64,000 nucleotides of DNA from Curvibacter microcysteis. Its GTDB lineage: Bacteria; Pseudomonadota; Gammaproteobacteria; Burkholderiales; Burkholderiaceae_C. The notes below the pieces were generated by a model, which did not search any database, was not told the DNA's origin, and worked only from the letters and a program-made list of their open reading frames with translations. A program made the translations under genes and the position numbers. The stretch lies in the NCBI RefSeq assembly GCF_028649435.1, contig NZ_JAQSIN010000002.1, one strand, 5' to 3'. The number at the start of each line of letters is the position of its first letter. Within the stretch, counting starts at the first letter, position 1. Below are positions 17,860 through 26,411 of this stretch, piece after piece.

Positions 17860-18600
17860 GTGACTTCCTCGCCTTCCCCCCGTCAAAGCAACCCCGCGCG
17901 CGCGCTGGAGCTGGTGGATGAACTGGCCCGCCGCATCGCCAGCGGCCAATGGGCCCCGGGCGACAAGGTCACAGGCGAGTTCGAGTTGATGGCCGAATTT
18001 GGCGTCAGCCGCACCGTGGTGCGCGACGCCTTGTCCCGCCTCAAGGCCCTGGGCCTGGTCTATGCGCGCCAGGGCCTGGGCACGTTTGTGGCCCGGCCCA
18101 GCGAGGCGCGGCCGTTTTCCGTGGACCCGCAGCGCATCGCCAGCCTGGACGATCTGATCGCCGTGCTGGAGCTGCGCATGGGCATTGAGCCCGAAGCCGC
18201 CGCCATGGCCGCGCAGCGGCGCAGTGCGGCCGAGCTGCTGGCCTTGCGCCAGGCCCTGGACGCCGTGGCCGAGGCCTGGCACAGCCACAGCGATCCGGTG
18301 GCGGCAGACTTCCGCTTTCACTGCGAGATCGCTCGCTGCGCCCACAACCCGCATTACCTGGCCATGATGGGCGCGCTCAGCCCGGCCAGCCTGCCGCGCT
18401 GCTGGCAAAGCCACCAAGAGCCACCTGAACAAGGGCTGCGGCGCTACGTTGACTCGGTGGTGCATGAGCACGAAGAGGTCTACCAAGCCATCGCCCAACA
18501 AGACCCGGACGCGGCGCGCGCGGCCATGCGCTTGCATGTGATCAACAGCCGCGAGCGCCACCGCGAGGCCGAGCGCGGCCAGCCCCTCCGGGCCGGTTGA
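17860..18600 (+). CDS. GntR-family regulator, FadR subfamily
   Basis: 246 residues: N-terminal winged HTH (ALELVDELARRIASGQWAPG, then FGVSRTVVRDALSRLKALGL and RQGLGTFV) and a C-terminal FCD helical domain with the metal-binding histidines (FRFHCEIARC, VHEHEEVYQAI, LHVINS). A GTG start is used because no in-frame ATG precedes the HTH. Located 117 bases after the lactonase in the same direction, it is the second regulator of the aldarate locus besides the LacI-type protein. FCD proteins commonly sense sugar acids or carboxylates, which fits. Confidence 0.88.
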   Translation: MTSSPSPRQSNPARALELVDELARRIASGQWAPGDKVTGEFELMAEFGVSRTVVRDALSRLKALGLVYARQGLGTFVARPSEARPFSVDPQRIASLDDLIAVLELRMGIEPEAAAMAAQRRSAAELLALRQALDAVAEAWHSHSDPVAADFRFHCEIARCAHNPHYLAMMGALSPASLPRCWQSHQEPPEQGLRRYVDSVVHEHEEVYQAIAQQDPDAARAAMRLHVINSRERHREAERGQPLRAG

Positions 18601-18603
18601 GGC

Positions 18604-19515
18604 TCAGGCGCTGGGCGCCACGGCCGCCACCAGGTGGTCGATCCAGACCCTCAGCTTGGCTGGCAAAAAGCGCTGCGAGGGGTAGAGCAGCCAGAACTGG
18701 CCTGCGTAATCGGTTTGATGTTCCCAATCTGGCAGCACCTCCTCCAAGGCCCCGCTTTGCAGGGCGGCCTGAGCGCAAAAGCCAGGCAGGCTGGCGATGC
18801 CCAAGTGGTTCAAAGCGCCCTCAAGCCGAATCTCACTGTGGTTGGCCACATAACGTCCACGCACCTGCACGCTGGCGCGCTCGGCACCGCGCTGGAAGCG
18901 CCATCGGCGGTCGTTGTCATGCTCGCCCAGGTACAGGCAGCTGTGCTGGGCCAGGTCTGGCGGCTGCTGGGGCCGGCCCTGCGCGTCCAGGTAGCGTGGG
19001 CTGGCGTAGATGCCGTGGCGGATGCGCATCAGAGGCCGCCCGGCCAGGCCCGGGGGCGGGTGGTCGGTGATGCGGATGGCCAGGTCGATGGGCTCGGCCA
19101 TCAGGTCGACCTCGCGGTCGGTGACGATCAGCTGCACATCGACCTCGGGGTAGCGCTGCAAAAAGCCCGCCATCAGTGGGTGCACCACCTGGCGCGCCAC
19201 CGCTTTGGGGCAGCTCACGCGCACCAGGCCGCGCGCTTGCGCGGTGTGGGTGTCGCTCAACGCCAGCACCTCACGCGCGGCGCCCACCAGGGTTTGACAG
19301 CGCGCATAAGCAGCGCTGCCGGCTTCGGTCAGGCGCAGCTGGCGCGTGGTGCGCTCCAGCAAGCGAACTTGCAATCGGGCCTCCAGGCGCGCCACCTGCC
19401 GGCTCACGGCCGAGGGGGTCAGGCCCAGGGCGCGCGCCGCGCCTGAAAAGCTGCCCGCCTCCACCACGCGGGCGAACACGGCCATGTCAGGCAGGGATTC
19501 CAGGGGGAGATTCAT
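18604..19515 (-). CDS. LysR-family transcriptional regulator (CrgA-like) of a divergent exporter
   Basis: 303 residues with an N-terminal LysR HTH (ESLPDMAVFARVVEAGSFSG, SAVSRQVARLEARLQVRLLERTTRQLRLTEAG) and a C-terminal PBP2-like effector domain (IDLAIRI.D motif at mid-protein, typical of the CrgA/DmlR branch). It ends 3 bases after the convergent GntR gene and is divergent from the DMT transporter gene at 19611. LysR-DMT pairs usually mean that the regulator controls the transporter. No clear T-N11-A site was fixed in the short gap. Confidence 0.9.
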   Translation of the reverse strand: MNLPLESLPDMAVFARVVEAGSFSGAARALGLTPSAVSRQVARLEARLQVRLLERTTRQLRLTEAGSAAYARCQTLVGAAREVLALSDTHTAQARGLVRVSCPKAVARQVVHPLMAGFLQRYPEVDVQLIVTDREVDLMAEPIDLAIRITDHPPPGLAGRPLMRIRHGIYASPRYLDAQGRPQQPPDLAQHSCLYLGEHDNDRRWRFQRGAERASVQVRGRYVANHSEIRLEGALNHLGIASLPGFCAQAALQSGALEEVLPDWEHQTDYAGQFWLLYPSQRFLPAKLRVWIDHLVAAVAPSA

Positions 19516-19610
19516 GTGTTTTGGGAACAGGTGCTTGGCTTGTTTGCTGGATTATCAAGTCAAGTGCATCAATGGAAGATCGGCGCTTGTTGATTGTTCC
19601 GGTCCCACCC

Positions 19611-20507
19611 ATGCCCAGCCTGCGTCTGTCACCCATTTCCCATGCCGCCCGTGTGCGCTTGTCGGACCTCACCTTGCTGGCGGTGGCCGCGGTCTGGGGC
19701 AGCAGCTATGGCGTCGCCAAGGGCGCTTTGTTGTTCTACCCGGTGCTGGGCTTTTTGGCCCTGCGCTTTGGCCTGACCTTGGTGGTGCTGCTGCCGGTGC
19801 TGCTGCGCCTGAATGCCGCCCAGTGGCGCGACAGCTGGCGCAGCGGTGTGCCCTTGGGGGCCTGGCTGTTGGGTATCTTTCTGGCTGAGACCTATGGCGT
19901 GAGCCTCACCCAAGCCTCGAACGCGGCGTTTTTGATCAGCCTGTGCGTGGTCATCACCCCGTGGATGGCCTGGTGGCGCCTGGGCCAACGCCCCGGCGCG
20001 GGCGTGTTGGGCTGGGGGCTGTGCTCGGTGCTGGGGGCCGGGCTGCTCAGCGGGGGGCTGGCCGGGCAGTGGGCCTGGGGCGATGTCTTGATCCTGCTGG
20101 CTGCGGTGCTGCGCGCCCTGATGGTCTGCGAGACCAGTCGCCTGAGCCAGACCCGCCCGGCCCCGGCCTTGGCTCTGACGGCGGTGCAGGCCGCCGTGGT
20201 GGCGCTGGGCAGCGCAGCCCTGGCCGGCATCAGCCCCGGGGCGTGGCCCGCGCTGCCCAGCGCGGCAGGCTTTTGGTGGGCGGCGATCTACCTGGTGCTG
20301 GGCTGCACCGTGTTCGCCTTCTTCGCGCAGAACTGGGCGTTGCGCCACAGCCCCCCTGCGCGGGTGGCTTTGCTGATGAGCAGCGAGCCGGTGTTTGGCG
20401 CGCTGTGGGCGGTGCTGCTGTGGCAAGAGCAACTGGCGCCGCTGCAATGGTTGGGCGGCGGCTTGATGGTGTTGGCGGCCCTGGCCACCACTTGGCGGCG
20501 CGGGTGA
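19611..20507 (+). CDS. DMT-superfamily (EamA) transporter, 10 TM
   Basis: 298 residues, almost wholly hydrophobic, with two EamA repeats (first about 15-135, second about 150-290). Visible family marks: LAVAAVWGSSYGVAKGAL at the first helix and SSEPVFGALWAVLLWQEQLAPLQWLGGGLMVLAA near the end, where the conserved EPV and the final helix sit. Start ATG 19611 is used; an in-frame ATG at 19572 is possible. It is an inner-membrane drug/metabolite exporter or permease of unknown substrate, probably under control of the divergent LysR protein. Confidence 0.88.
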   Translation: MPSLRLSPISHAARVRLSDLTLLAVAAVWGSSYGVAKGALLFYPVLGFLALRFGLTLVVLLPVLLRLNAAQWRDSWRSGVPLGAWLLGIFLAETYGVSLTQASNAAFLISLCVVITPWMAWWRLGQRPGAGVLGWGLCSVLGAGLLSGGLAGQWAWGDVLILLAAVLRALMVCETSRLSQTRPAPALALTAVQAAVVALGSAALAGISPGAWPALPSAAGFWWAAIYLVLGCTVFAFFAQNWALRHSPPARVALLMSSEPVFGALWAVLLWQEQLAPLQWLGGGLMVLAALATTWRRG

Positions 20508-20618
20508 GCGCACGGGCAGGGCCCAGGGCGCTGGAGATGGGGGCCGTGGCCTTGGCCAGAAAGGGGCCTGGCTTTGCATAGACTAGCGGGCTGTCTGCCG
20601 CCTTCACCCAGTCCGACC

Positions 20619-21668
20619 ATGATCACTTACTACAGCACCGAACACCAACGCCACCATGGGGTGGAGCTCAAGGACGCGGCCATCAAGCCCTCGTTCGAAA
20701 AACCCGGCCGGGCCGACACCATCCTGGCCCAGGTGCGCCAGGCCGCCCTGGGCGCGGTGCAGCCAGGCCAGGCACATGACAGCAGCCTGTATGTGGGCGC
20801 GCACAGCGAGCGCTACGTGCGCTTCTTGCAGCAGGCCTGGAGCGACTGGACCGCCACCGGCCAGACCCACGACGCCTTGCCCCTGATCTGGCCCGTGCGC
20901 GACCTGCGCAGCGACCTGGAGCCCGCCACCATCGATGGCCGTCTGGGCTTTTATTCGATGGACGCCGGCAGCCCCATCACCGCCGGCACCTGGGCCGCCA
21001 TCAGCGCCAGTGCCGATCTGGCCCTGACCGGCATGGCCACCGTGCAGGCTGGCGCGCCGGCCGCCTTTGCGCTGTGCCGCCCGCCAGGCCACCACGCCGG
21101 CCCCGAGATGATGGGCGGCTACTGCTACCTCAACAACGCGGCCATTGCTGCCCAGCAGGCCCGCCGCCAGGGCGCCCAGCGCGTGGTCGTGCTGGATGTG
21201 GACTTCCACCATGGCAACGGCACCCAAAGCATTTTTTACGGGCGTGACGACGTGCTTTTCGTGTCCCTGCATGGTGACCCGGTGCACTGCTACCCGTATT
21301 TTTCAGGCCATGCCGACGAAATCGGTGCGGGCGCGGGCCTGGGCTTCAACCTCAACCTGCCCTTGTCCAAGGGAACGGCCTGGCCGGCTTACCAAGCGGC
21401 CTTGCAGGTGGCGGCGCAGCGCGTCCAGGCCTATGCGCCCGATGTGCTGGTGGTGTCTTTGGGCGTGGACACGTTTGAGCACGACCCGATCAGCCACTTC
21501 CGCCTGGCGAGTGCCGACTTTGTGCGCCTGGGCGAGTCCCTGGCCACCTGGGGCCTGCCCACGCTGTTCGTGATGGAGGGCGGCTACATGGTGGACGACA
21601 TTGGCCGCAATGTGGTCAATGTGCTGCAGGGCTTTGAGGGCGGTCGCGCCGGTGCGCAGCCGGTCTGA
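20619..21668 (+). CDS. Acetylpolyamine amidohydrolase (histone-deacetylase-like)
   Basis: 349-residue arginase/deacetylase-fold zinc hydrolase. H158/H159 (CRPPGHHAG), zinc ligands D195 and H197 (DVDFHHGNG) and the third ligand in LGVDTFEHDP are all present, and GGYCYLNN and MEGGY complete the HDAC pattern. Length and internal words (SWPVR-like WPVRD, SPGTW-like TAGTW, YGRDDVLFVSLHGDP) follow bacterial acetylpolyamine amidohydrolases (APAH, ~341 aa) rather than AcuC. It would remove acetyl groups from N-acetylputrescine/cadaverine/spermidine. ATG at 20619 gives the usual short N-terminus. It follows the DMT exporter by 111 bases and may share its transcript. Confidence 0.88.
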   Translation: MITYYSTEHQRHHGVELKDAAIKPSFEKPGRADTILAQVRQAALGAVQPGQAHDSSLYVGAHSERYVRFLQQAWSDWTATGQTHDALPLIWPVRDLRSDLEPATIDGRLGFYSMDAGSPITAGTWAAISASADLALTGMATVQAGAPAAFALCRPPGHHAGPEMMGGYCYLNNAAIAAQQARRQGAQRVVVLDVDFHHGNGTQSIFYGRDDVLFVSLHGDPVHCYPYFSGHADEIGAGAGLGFNLNLPLSKGTAWPAYQAALQVAAQRVQAYAPDVLVVSLGVDTFEHDPISHFRLASADFVRLGESLATWGLPTLFVMEGGYMVDDIGRNVVNVLQGFEGGRAGAQPV

Positions 21669-21823
21669 ACCGCGTGCTCGGCAGGGGCGCTGGACAGGGT
21701 TGGAGCCGGGCGCGGGCTGGCTTCAGCCCCCTGCCTGCAGTCCCGCGCTTGGGCCGTTAAGATGGCCCGCGTCGGCCCGCTTGTCATGGGCCCCGCATCC
21801 CCCCAGAAAGGCTGAAGCAGGTC

Positions 21824-22444
21824 ATGAGCCGCCTGAACCCGCGTCTGCTGATTCCGTTCACCGCCCGAGGCCTCTGGCCTAGCCGGGCCGCTTCGGCGGA
21901 GCCGGCCTTCACGCGGCGCACCCACTTGCTGGCCTGGCTGGGCGCCGCGTCAGCGCTGGGCCTGGCGGGCTGCGCCGGGTCGCCTCCGAAGTCGCAGCCC
22001 AGGCCCACGGCCCTGCCGCCCGAGCCGCAAGATTCCCCCGAGTTGGCCGCCGAGGTGCCAGCCACGCTCAGTGAAGCCGACAGCCAGGCCGTCACGCTGT
22101 ATGCCCTGGGGCTGGTGGGCACGCCTTACCGCTACGGCGGCAACACCCCCGAGTCGGGTTTTGATTGCAGCGGTTTGATTCGCCACGTCTACCGAACCCA
22201 GGCCGGCTTGCCGGCGCCGCGCACCGTGGCGCAACTGCAGTTCTGGGGCCGGCCGGTGCCGCCCGCCGCTCGGCGCACGGGCGACCTGGTGTTGTTCACC
22301 CGCGGCGGGCAGACCTCGCACGCCGGCATTTACGTCGGGCAGGGGCGCTTTGTGCATGCGCCGTCCACCGGGGGGCAGGTGCGCTTGGAGCCTTTGACGG
22401 CCCCGCATTGGTCGCGGCAGCAAGTGGCTTACCGCCGGCCTTGA
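21824..22444 (+). CDS. NlpC/P60 (C40) cell-wall endopeptidase, lipoprotein
   Basis: 206 residues. C-terminal NlpC/P60 domain (about 88-204) with catalytic C115 (FDCSGLIRHVY), H166 (SHAGIYVG) and H178 (FVHAPS): an intact triad, so it should cleave peptidoglycan stem peptides (gamma-D-Glu-diaminopimelate bond). The N-terminal signal RRTHLLAWLGAASALGLAGC has a lipobox with acylated C50. The 29 residues before the Arg pair are unusually long for a signal peptide, so the true start may be a non-ATG codon further in. Upstream ATG 21824 has only GAAGCAGG as a ribosome site. A Pro-rich tether follows the lipobox. Confidence 0.88.
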   Translation: MSRLNPRLLIPFTARGLWPSRAASAEPAFTRRTHLLAWLGAASALGLAGCAGSPPKSQPRPTALPPEPQDSPELAAEVPATLSEADSQAVTLYALGLVGTPYRYGGNTPESGFDCSGLIRHVYRTQAGLPAPRTVAQLQFWGRPVPPAARRTGDLVLFTRGGQTSHAGIYVGQGRFVHAPSTGGQVRLEPLTAPHWSRQQVAYRRP

Positions 22445-22465
22445 GCCCGGGCTGGGGCTTGGCCC

Positions 22466-22882
22466 TCAGTCGATGGAGGCGCTCCAGCGTTCGTTCCAGT
22501 CGCGGCTGCGCTCGATGTGGCGGCGGTCGCGCTTGGTGGGCCGGCCTTCTTGCAAGCTCAGCGCCGGCTCGGGGGCCAGGCGGCGCTGTTCGGCGGCCCG
22601 CTCGCGCGCGGCCACGCTGTCGGCCGTTTCTTCGTACAGTTTTTGGGCCACGGGGGCCGGGCCGCGTTGGGCGCTCAGGCCCAGCACCTGCACCGTGCGT
22701 TCGACCGGACCCTGTCGCAACTGCACCGTGTCGCCAGGACGCACTTCACGCGCGGGCTTGACGTTGGCGCCATTGACCGACACCCGGCCCTTGGTGATTT
22801 CTTCCACCGCCAGGCTGCGGGTTTTGTAAAAGCGGGCGGACCAAAGCCATTTGTCCAGCCGCAGGGAGGCAAGTTCGCTCAT
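22466..22882 (-). CDS. hslR: S4-domain RNA-binding heat-shock protein Hsp15
   Basis: 138 residues. S4 RNA-binding domain at residues ~8-70 (LRLDKWLWSARFYKTRSLAVEEI, GRVSVNG.NVKPAREVRPGD) followed by a basic, charged tail ending in a KRDRR-rich segment, the layout of Hsp15. Hsp15 recycles 50S subunits that carry a stranded nascent-chain peptidyl-tRNA after heat shock. It converges on the NlpC/P60 gene and is 63 bases downstream of the tctE stop on the same strand. Confidence 0.88.
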   Translation of the reverse strand: MSELASLRLDKWLWSARFYKTRSLAVEEITKGRVSVNGANVKPAREVRPGDTVQLRQGPVERTVQVLGLSAQRGPAPVAQKLYEETADSVAARERAAEQRRLAPEPALSLQEGRPTKRDRRHIERSRDWNERWSASID

Positions 22883-22945
22883 GCCTGAATTGTGCCCTGC
22901 ACCCGTTGGCCCAGCGCGGGGCGGGGCTTCTGGGGCAGTGCGGGT

Positions 22946-24379
22946 TCAGGCGGACGTGCCGGCCGGTGGGTGGGCCGGGCGCTCCAGCGGCAGGCGCACA
23001 CAGGCGTCCAGGCCTTGCACCCGGCCGCCATGTTCGCGGTTTTTCAGGGTGATGCGGCCCTGCAGCGCTTGCACGATGTCGTGGCAGATGGTCAGGCCCA
23101 GGCCGGTGCCGCCGGGCAGTTCACCGGTCCAGAAAGGCTGGAACAGGCGCTCGCGCTGCCCAGCGCTCAGCCCTGGGCCTTGGTCGCTGACCGTCAGCAC
23201 GGCCCGCTCGGGCTCAATGTCGAGGCTGATGCGCAGGCGCCCACCGGGCGGGCTGTGGCGGATGGCGTTGTGCAGCAGGTTGCGCACCAGCTCGCGCAGC
23301 ATCCAGTCGTGGGCGGGCAGGTACAGGGTCGGGGCCTCCAATTCGAAGTCCAGGCTGCGTTCGGCCACCAGGGGTGACAGGTCCAGGGCCACGTCGCGCA
23401 GCACGGCGGCCAGGTCCACGCGCTCGGTGTCGCTTTGCTGGCGCAGTTGCTCGACCTTGGCCAAGGCCAGCATCTGGTTGGCCAGTTGGGTGGCGCGCTC
23501 CACGGTGGCGTTGATTTCAAGCAGCGCGGTCTGCGGTTCGACATCGCCACGCAGGGCCGACTGGACCTGCACCTTGAGCACGGCCAGCGGCGTGCGCAAT
23601 TGGTGCGAGGTGTCGCGCACAAAACGCTTTTGGTGGTCCAGCAGGTTTTGCAGCCGGCCCATCAAGTGGTTGGTGGCCTCGATCAGGGGCAGCAGTTCGC
23701 GCGGCGCATCGGGCGCGCTGATTTGCTTGAGCTCGCCTTCCTGGCGCTGCTGCAGCTCCGCGCTGATGCGGCGCACCGGTCGCGTGGCGCGCTGCACCAC
23801 GGTGGTCACGATGAGGATGATGACCGCCACCAGCACGCCCTGGCGCAGCAGGGACGCCAGCATGATGTCGCGCACCATGGTTTGGCGCAGGCCCACGGTT
23901 TCGGCCACCTGCACCATGGCCATGCCACGCCCGCGTTCACCCACCACGGGCTGCAGCAGCACCGCCACGCGCACCGGGTCGTCCTGGTAGAGGTCGTCGT
24001 AAAAATGCACCAGCGCGGAGTAGGGGCTGGGCGGCAAGGGCTGGCGCGGCCAGGCGGGCAGGGCCTCGAAGCCACTGACCCATTGGCCGTTGACGTCCGA
24101 GACTCGGTAATACATGCGGCTGCGGATGTCGGTCTCAAAAGCCTCCAGCGCTGCGTGCGGCACGGTCACCTGCAAGCGGGCCTGTTCGTCGTAGCCCTCC
24201 ACCGTGAGCAGCTCGCCAATCGACTTGGCCGAGGCCAGCAGGGTGCGGTCGTACGCGGCCTGCACCGCTTTTTGGGTGTCGGTGTAAAGCGTCAGGCTGT
24301 TGATCAGCACATACACGCCGATGGGCAGCAACAGCCCACGCAAAAGGTAGCGGCGCAGGGACAGGCGCCGGTTGCTCAT
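22946..24379 (-). CDS. tctE: Sensor histidine kinase of tricarboxylate uptake
   Basis: 477 residues: TM1 about 12-31, periplasmic 2CSK-type sensor about 32-175, TM2 about 177-197, HAMP, HisKA with H259 (RDTSHQLRTPLAVLK), and an HATPase_c domain with N-box (RELVRNLLHNAIRHSPPGG), G1 (DQGPGLS) and G2 (GGTGLGLTI). Start overlaps the response-regulator stop by 4 bases (24376-24379), so the two are translated together. It is divergent from porin-tctCBA, the same order as the TctDE tricarboxylate systems of Salmonella and Pseudomonas, so it should sense citrate or a related acid. Confidence 0.9.
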   Translation of the reverse strand: MSNRRLSLRRYLLRGLLLPIGVYVLINSLTLYTDTQKAVQAAYDRTLLASAKSIGELLTVEGYDEQARLQVTVPHAALEAFETDIRSRMYYRVSDVNGQWVSGFEALPAWPRQPLPPSPYSALVHFYDDLYQDDPVRVAVLLQPVVGERGRGMAMVQVAETVGLRQTMVRDIMLASLLRQGVLVAVIILIVTTVVQRATRPVRRISAELQQRQEGELKQISAPDAPRELLPLIEATNHLMGRLQNLLDHQKRFVRDTSHQLRTPLAVLKVQVQSALRGDVEPQTALLEINATVERATQLANQMLALAKVEQLRQQSDTERVDLAAVLRDVALDLSPLVAERSLDFELEAPTLYLPAHDWMLRELVRNLLHNAIRHSPPGGRLRISLDIEPERAVLTVSDQGPGLSAGQRERLFQPFWTGELPGGTGLGLTICHDIVQALQGRITLKNREHGGRVQGLDACVRLPLERPAHPPAGTSA

Positions 24380-25056
24380 GATTCCGCCTTGAGCAGGTAA
24401 CCCAGGCCGCGCAAGGTCATCAGGCTGACCTGGGCCTGGCTGAGTTTTTTGCGCAGGCGGTAGACCACGACCTCAATGGCTTCCAGCTGCACCGTGTCGT
24501 CGTCGGGAAAGACAAGGGCAAACAGGCGCTCCTTGCTCACCGCATGGCCAGGACGGCTGATCAAGGCCTGCAGCAAGGTCAGCTCGCGCGGGCTCAGGTC
24601 CAGCACCTCACCGCGCAGGTAGAACGCGCCGTTGTCCTTGTCGTATTCGAGGTCGCCCAGTGGCTGGCGGGCTTCGGCAGGCGCGGTCAGCGCGGGCTGA
24701 TGGCGTCGGTGCAGTGCGCGCAAGCGCGCCTCCAGTTCGTCCAGGTCAAAGGGCTTGGCCAGGTAGTCGTCGGCGCCGCTGTTGAGCCCGATCACCCGGT
24801 CGCCGACGGTGCCGCGCGCGGTGAGGATCAGCACGGGGGTGCGCAAGCCCGCGCGGCGCGCGCGGTCCAGCACATGCAGGCCGTCCAGGCCGGGCAGGCT
24901 GAGGTCCAGCACCACCACATCGGGTTGACGCTCCTGCCACAGGGACAGGGCTTGCAGCCCGTCTTCACACAGGCTGACTTCGATCTGGCGCCGCGACAGC
25001 GCCCGCTGCAGGGCCGACTGCATCGAGCGGTCGTCTTCAATCAACAAGAGCTTCAT
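24376..25056 (-). CDS. tctD: OmpR-family response regulator of tricarboxylate uptake
   Basis: 226 residues. Receiver domain with acidic D8/D9, phosphoacceptor D51 (VVVLDLSLPGLDG) and K101 (YLAKPFDLDE); OmpR-type winged-helix output domain with LDLSPRELTLLQALISRPG and the C-terminal LMTLRGLGYLL. ATG at 25056 starts with MKLLLIEDD, the usual receiver opening; the very long upstream frame is only open because of codon bias. First gene of the tctDE pair, divergent from the porin-tctCBA genes that it is expected to activate. Confidence 0.92.
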   Translation of the reverse strand: MKLLLIEDDRSMQSALQRALSRRQIEVSLCEDGLQALSLWQERQPDVVVLDLSLPGLDGLHVLDRARRAGLRTPVLILTARGTVGDRVIGLNSGADDYLAKPFDLDELEARLRALHRRHQPALTAPAEARQPLGDLEYDKDNGAFYLRGEVLDLSPRELTLLQALISRPGHAVSKERLFALVFPDDDTVQLEAIEVVVYRLRKKLSQAQVSLMTLRGLGYLLKAES

Positions 25057-25154
25057 GGCTTGGCGTGGGCTGGGATCAAGGGCATCAGGGTATTCCCCTG
25101 GTTTGTGGCGGTTAGGCGACAAGGCCATCATAAACAGGCCGTCTGGGCGTTTTC

Positions 25155-25170
25155 GACAGCCGATTGACAG
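25155..25170. promoter_or_regulatory. Candidate TctD direct repeat (11-bp period) overlapping a TTGACA
   Basis: GACAG occurs at 25155-25159 and 25166-25170, exactly 11 bp apart, within TCGACAGCCGATTGACAG. OmpR-type regulators bind such phased direct repeats. TTGACA (25164-25169) could be the -35 of the porin promoter but lacks a good -10 at 17 bp, as expected for an activator-dependent promoter. Weak evidence: short repeats arise by chance. Confidence 0.3.
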
Positions 25171-25233
25171 GTCCGATTCGTAGCATCGCGCTGCAGTCCT
25201 CCAAGACGCATTGCCCATAAGGAGACCCCACGT

Positions 25234-26295
25234 ATGAAAAAAACCTCTCTGGCCCTCGCGGCCGCCAGCCTGTTGGCCGCTGCCGGCGCCAACGCCCAAT
25301 CCGTTGAAATCTTCGGTATCTTGGACAGCGGTTACCTGCGCGTGAACAGCGACGGCAACGGCTCGATCAGCAAAGTCGGCAGCGACGGTAACCTGTCCAG
25401 CCGCATCGGCTTCCGCGGTGTGGAAGACCTGGGCGGCGGCATGAAGGCCAGCTTCTGGCTTGAAGGCGCGATCAATCCCCCGGATGGCTCCGCTGGCACC
25501 ACCAGCACGACCAACCAGCCCGGCGGCACCGCTGGCGGTGGCGGCCTGGTGTTTGGCCGCCGTTCCACGGTCAGCCTGAGCAACTCGCTGGGTGAACTGC
25601 GCGTGGGCCGTGACTACGTGCCCGCGTTCTGGAACCTGTCGAACTTCAGCCCCTTCGGCACCAACGGCATCGGCTCCTCGAGCTTCTTGTTCTACCCCGT
25701 GCCCAGCGGCGCCCGCATCACCCATGTGCGCGCCTCCAACTCGGTGGGCTACTTCCTGCCCAAGCTGGGTGGCTTCTATGGTCAGGCCATGGTGGCTTCG
25801 GGTAACAACCCCTCGACCGCTGGCGCCAAGAGCGACGACGGCAACGTGAGCGGCCTGCGCCTGGGCTACGAACAGGGCCCGTTCAACATCGCTGCAGCCA
25901 CGACCCGCACGCAAAACGTCACCCTGGGCAATTACACCCAGCGCAACGTGGGCGCGAGCTACGACTTCGGCGTGGTCAAGGCCATGGCCTTGTGGGGTGA
26001 GAACATCACCGGCACGCAAAAGACCAGCACCAAGCTGATCGGCGCGCACATCCCCGTCGGTGTGGGTCAAGTCCGTCTGGCTTACTCGTCGCTGAGCGCC
26101 ACGGGCGTGGCCAACGACGCGTCCCACCTGGCGCTGGGCTATGTGCACAACCTGTCCAAGCGCACCGCGCTCTATGGCCACTATGCACGCATCGACAACA
26201 AGAACAACGGCAAGACCTTTGACCTGGGTCAGGCCGTGACCCGTGCCGGCGGCAGCAGCACCGGTTACGAGTTCGGTATCCGCCACTCGTTCTGA
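25234..26295 (+). CDS. Outer-membrane porin of the tricarboxylate locus
   Basis: 353-residue trimeric porin: signal peptide of 22 residues ending AGANA, mature QSVEIFGILDSGY, then SSRIGFRGVEDLGGGMKASFWLE and the C-terminal YEFGIRHSF with the BAM-recognised terminal Phe. RBS AAGGAGA lies before ATG. Standing between divergent tctDE and tctCBA it is the counterpart of the porins (such as OpdH in Pseudomonas) that admit tricarboxylates through the outer membrane. A hairpin follows the stop and probably lowers read-through into tctC. Confidence 0.92.
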   Translation: MKKTSLALAAASLLAAAGANAQSVEIFGILDSGYLRVNSDGNGSISKVGSDGNLSSRIGFRGVEDLGGGMKASFWLEGAINPPDGSAGTTSTTNQPGGTAGGGGLVFGRRSTVSLSNSLGELRVGRDYVPAFWNLSNFSPFGTNGIGSSSFLFYPVPSGARITHVRASNSVGYFLPKLGGFYGQAMVASGNNPSTAGAKSDDGNVSGLRLGYEQGPFNIAAATTRTQNVTLGNYTQRNVGASYDFGVVKAMALWGENITGTQKTSTKLIGAHIPVGVGQVRLAYSSLSATGVANDASHLALGYVHNLSKRTALYGHYARIDNKNNGKTFDLGQAVTRAGGSSTGYEFGIRHSF

Positions 26296-26299
26296 GTCA

Positions 26300-26316
26300 A
26301 GGGGCCAGCGGCCCCT
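26300..26316 (+). terminator. Short GC hairpin between porin and tctC
   Basis: AGGGGCC-AGC-GGCCCCT, a perfect 7-bp stem 4 bases after the porin stop codon, without a T-tract. It could attenuate transcription so that porin mRNA exceeds tctCBA mRNA. Confidence 0.4.
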
Positions 26317-26411
26317 GCGTTGGTTTGACACCGGGGCCGGCGTGGCATGTATCTGCGCTGGCCCTTCGTCCAATGGCTGGGCGTTTTCAACCTAAGAACC
26401 GAGACAAAACC

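Noticed and set aside
13972..18561. A 1529-codon open frame on the minus strand running under the aldarate genes
   Set aside because: It lies antisense to five well-supported genes (garD, binding protein, lactonase and others). It is His/Gly/Ala/Val-rich with no domain; high-GC third positions keep the antisense frame open.
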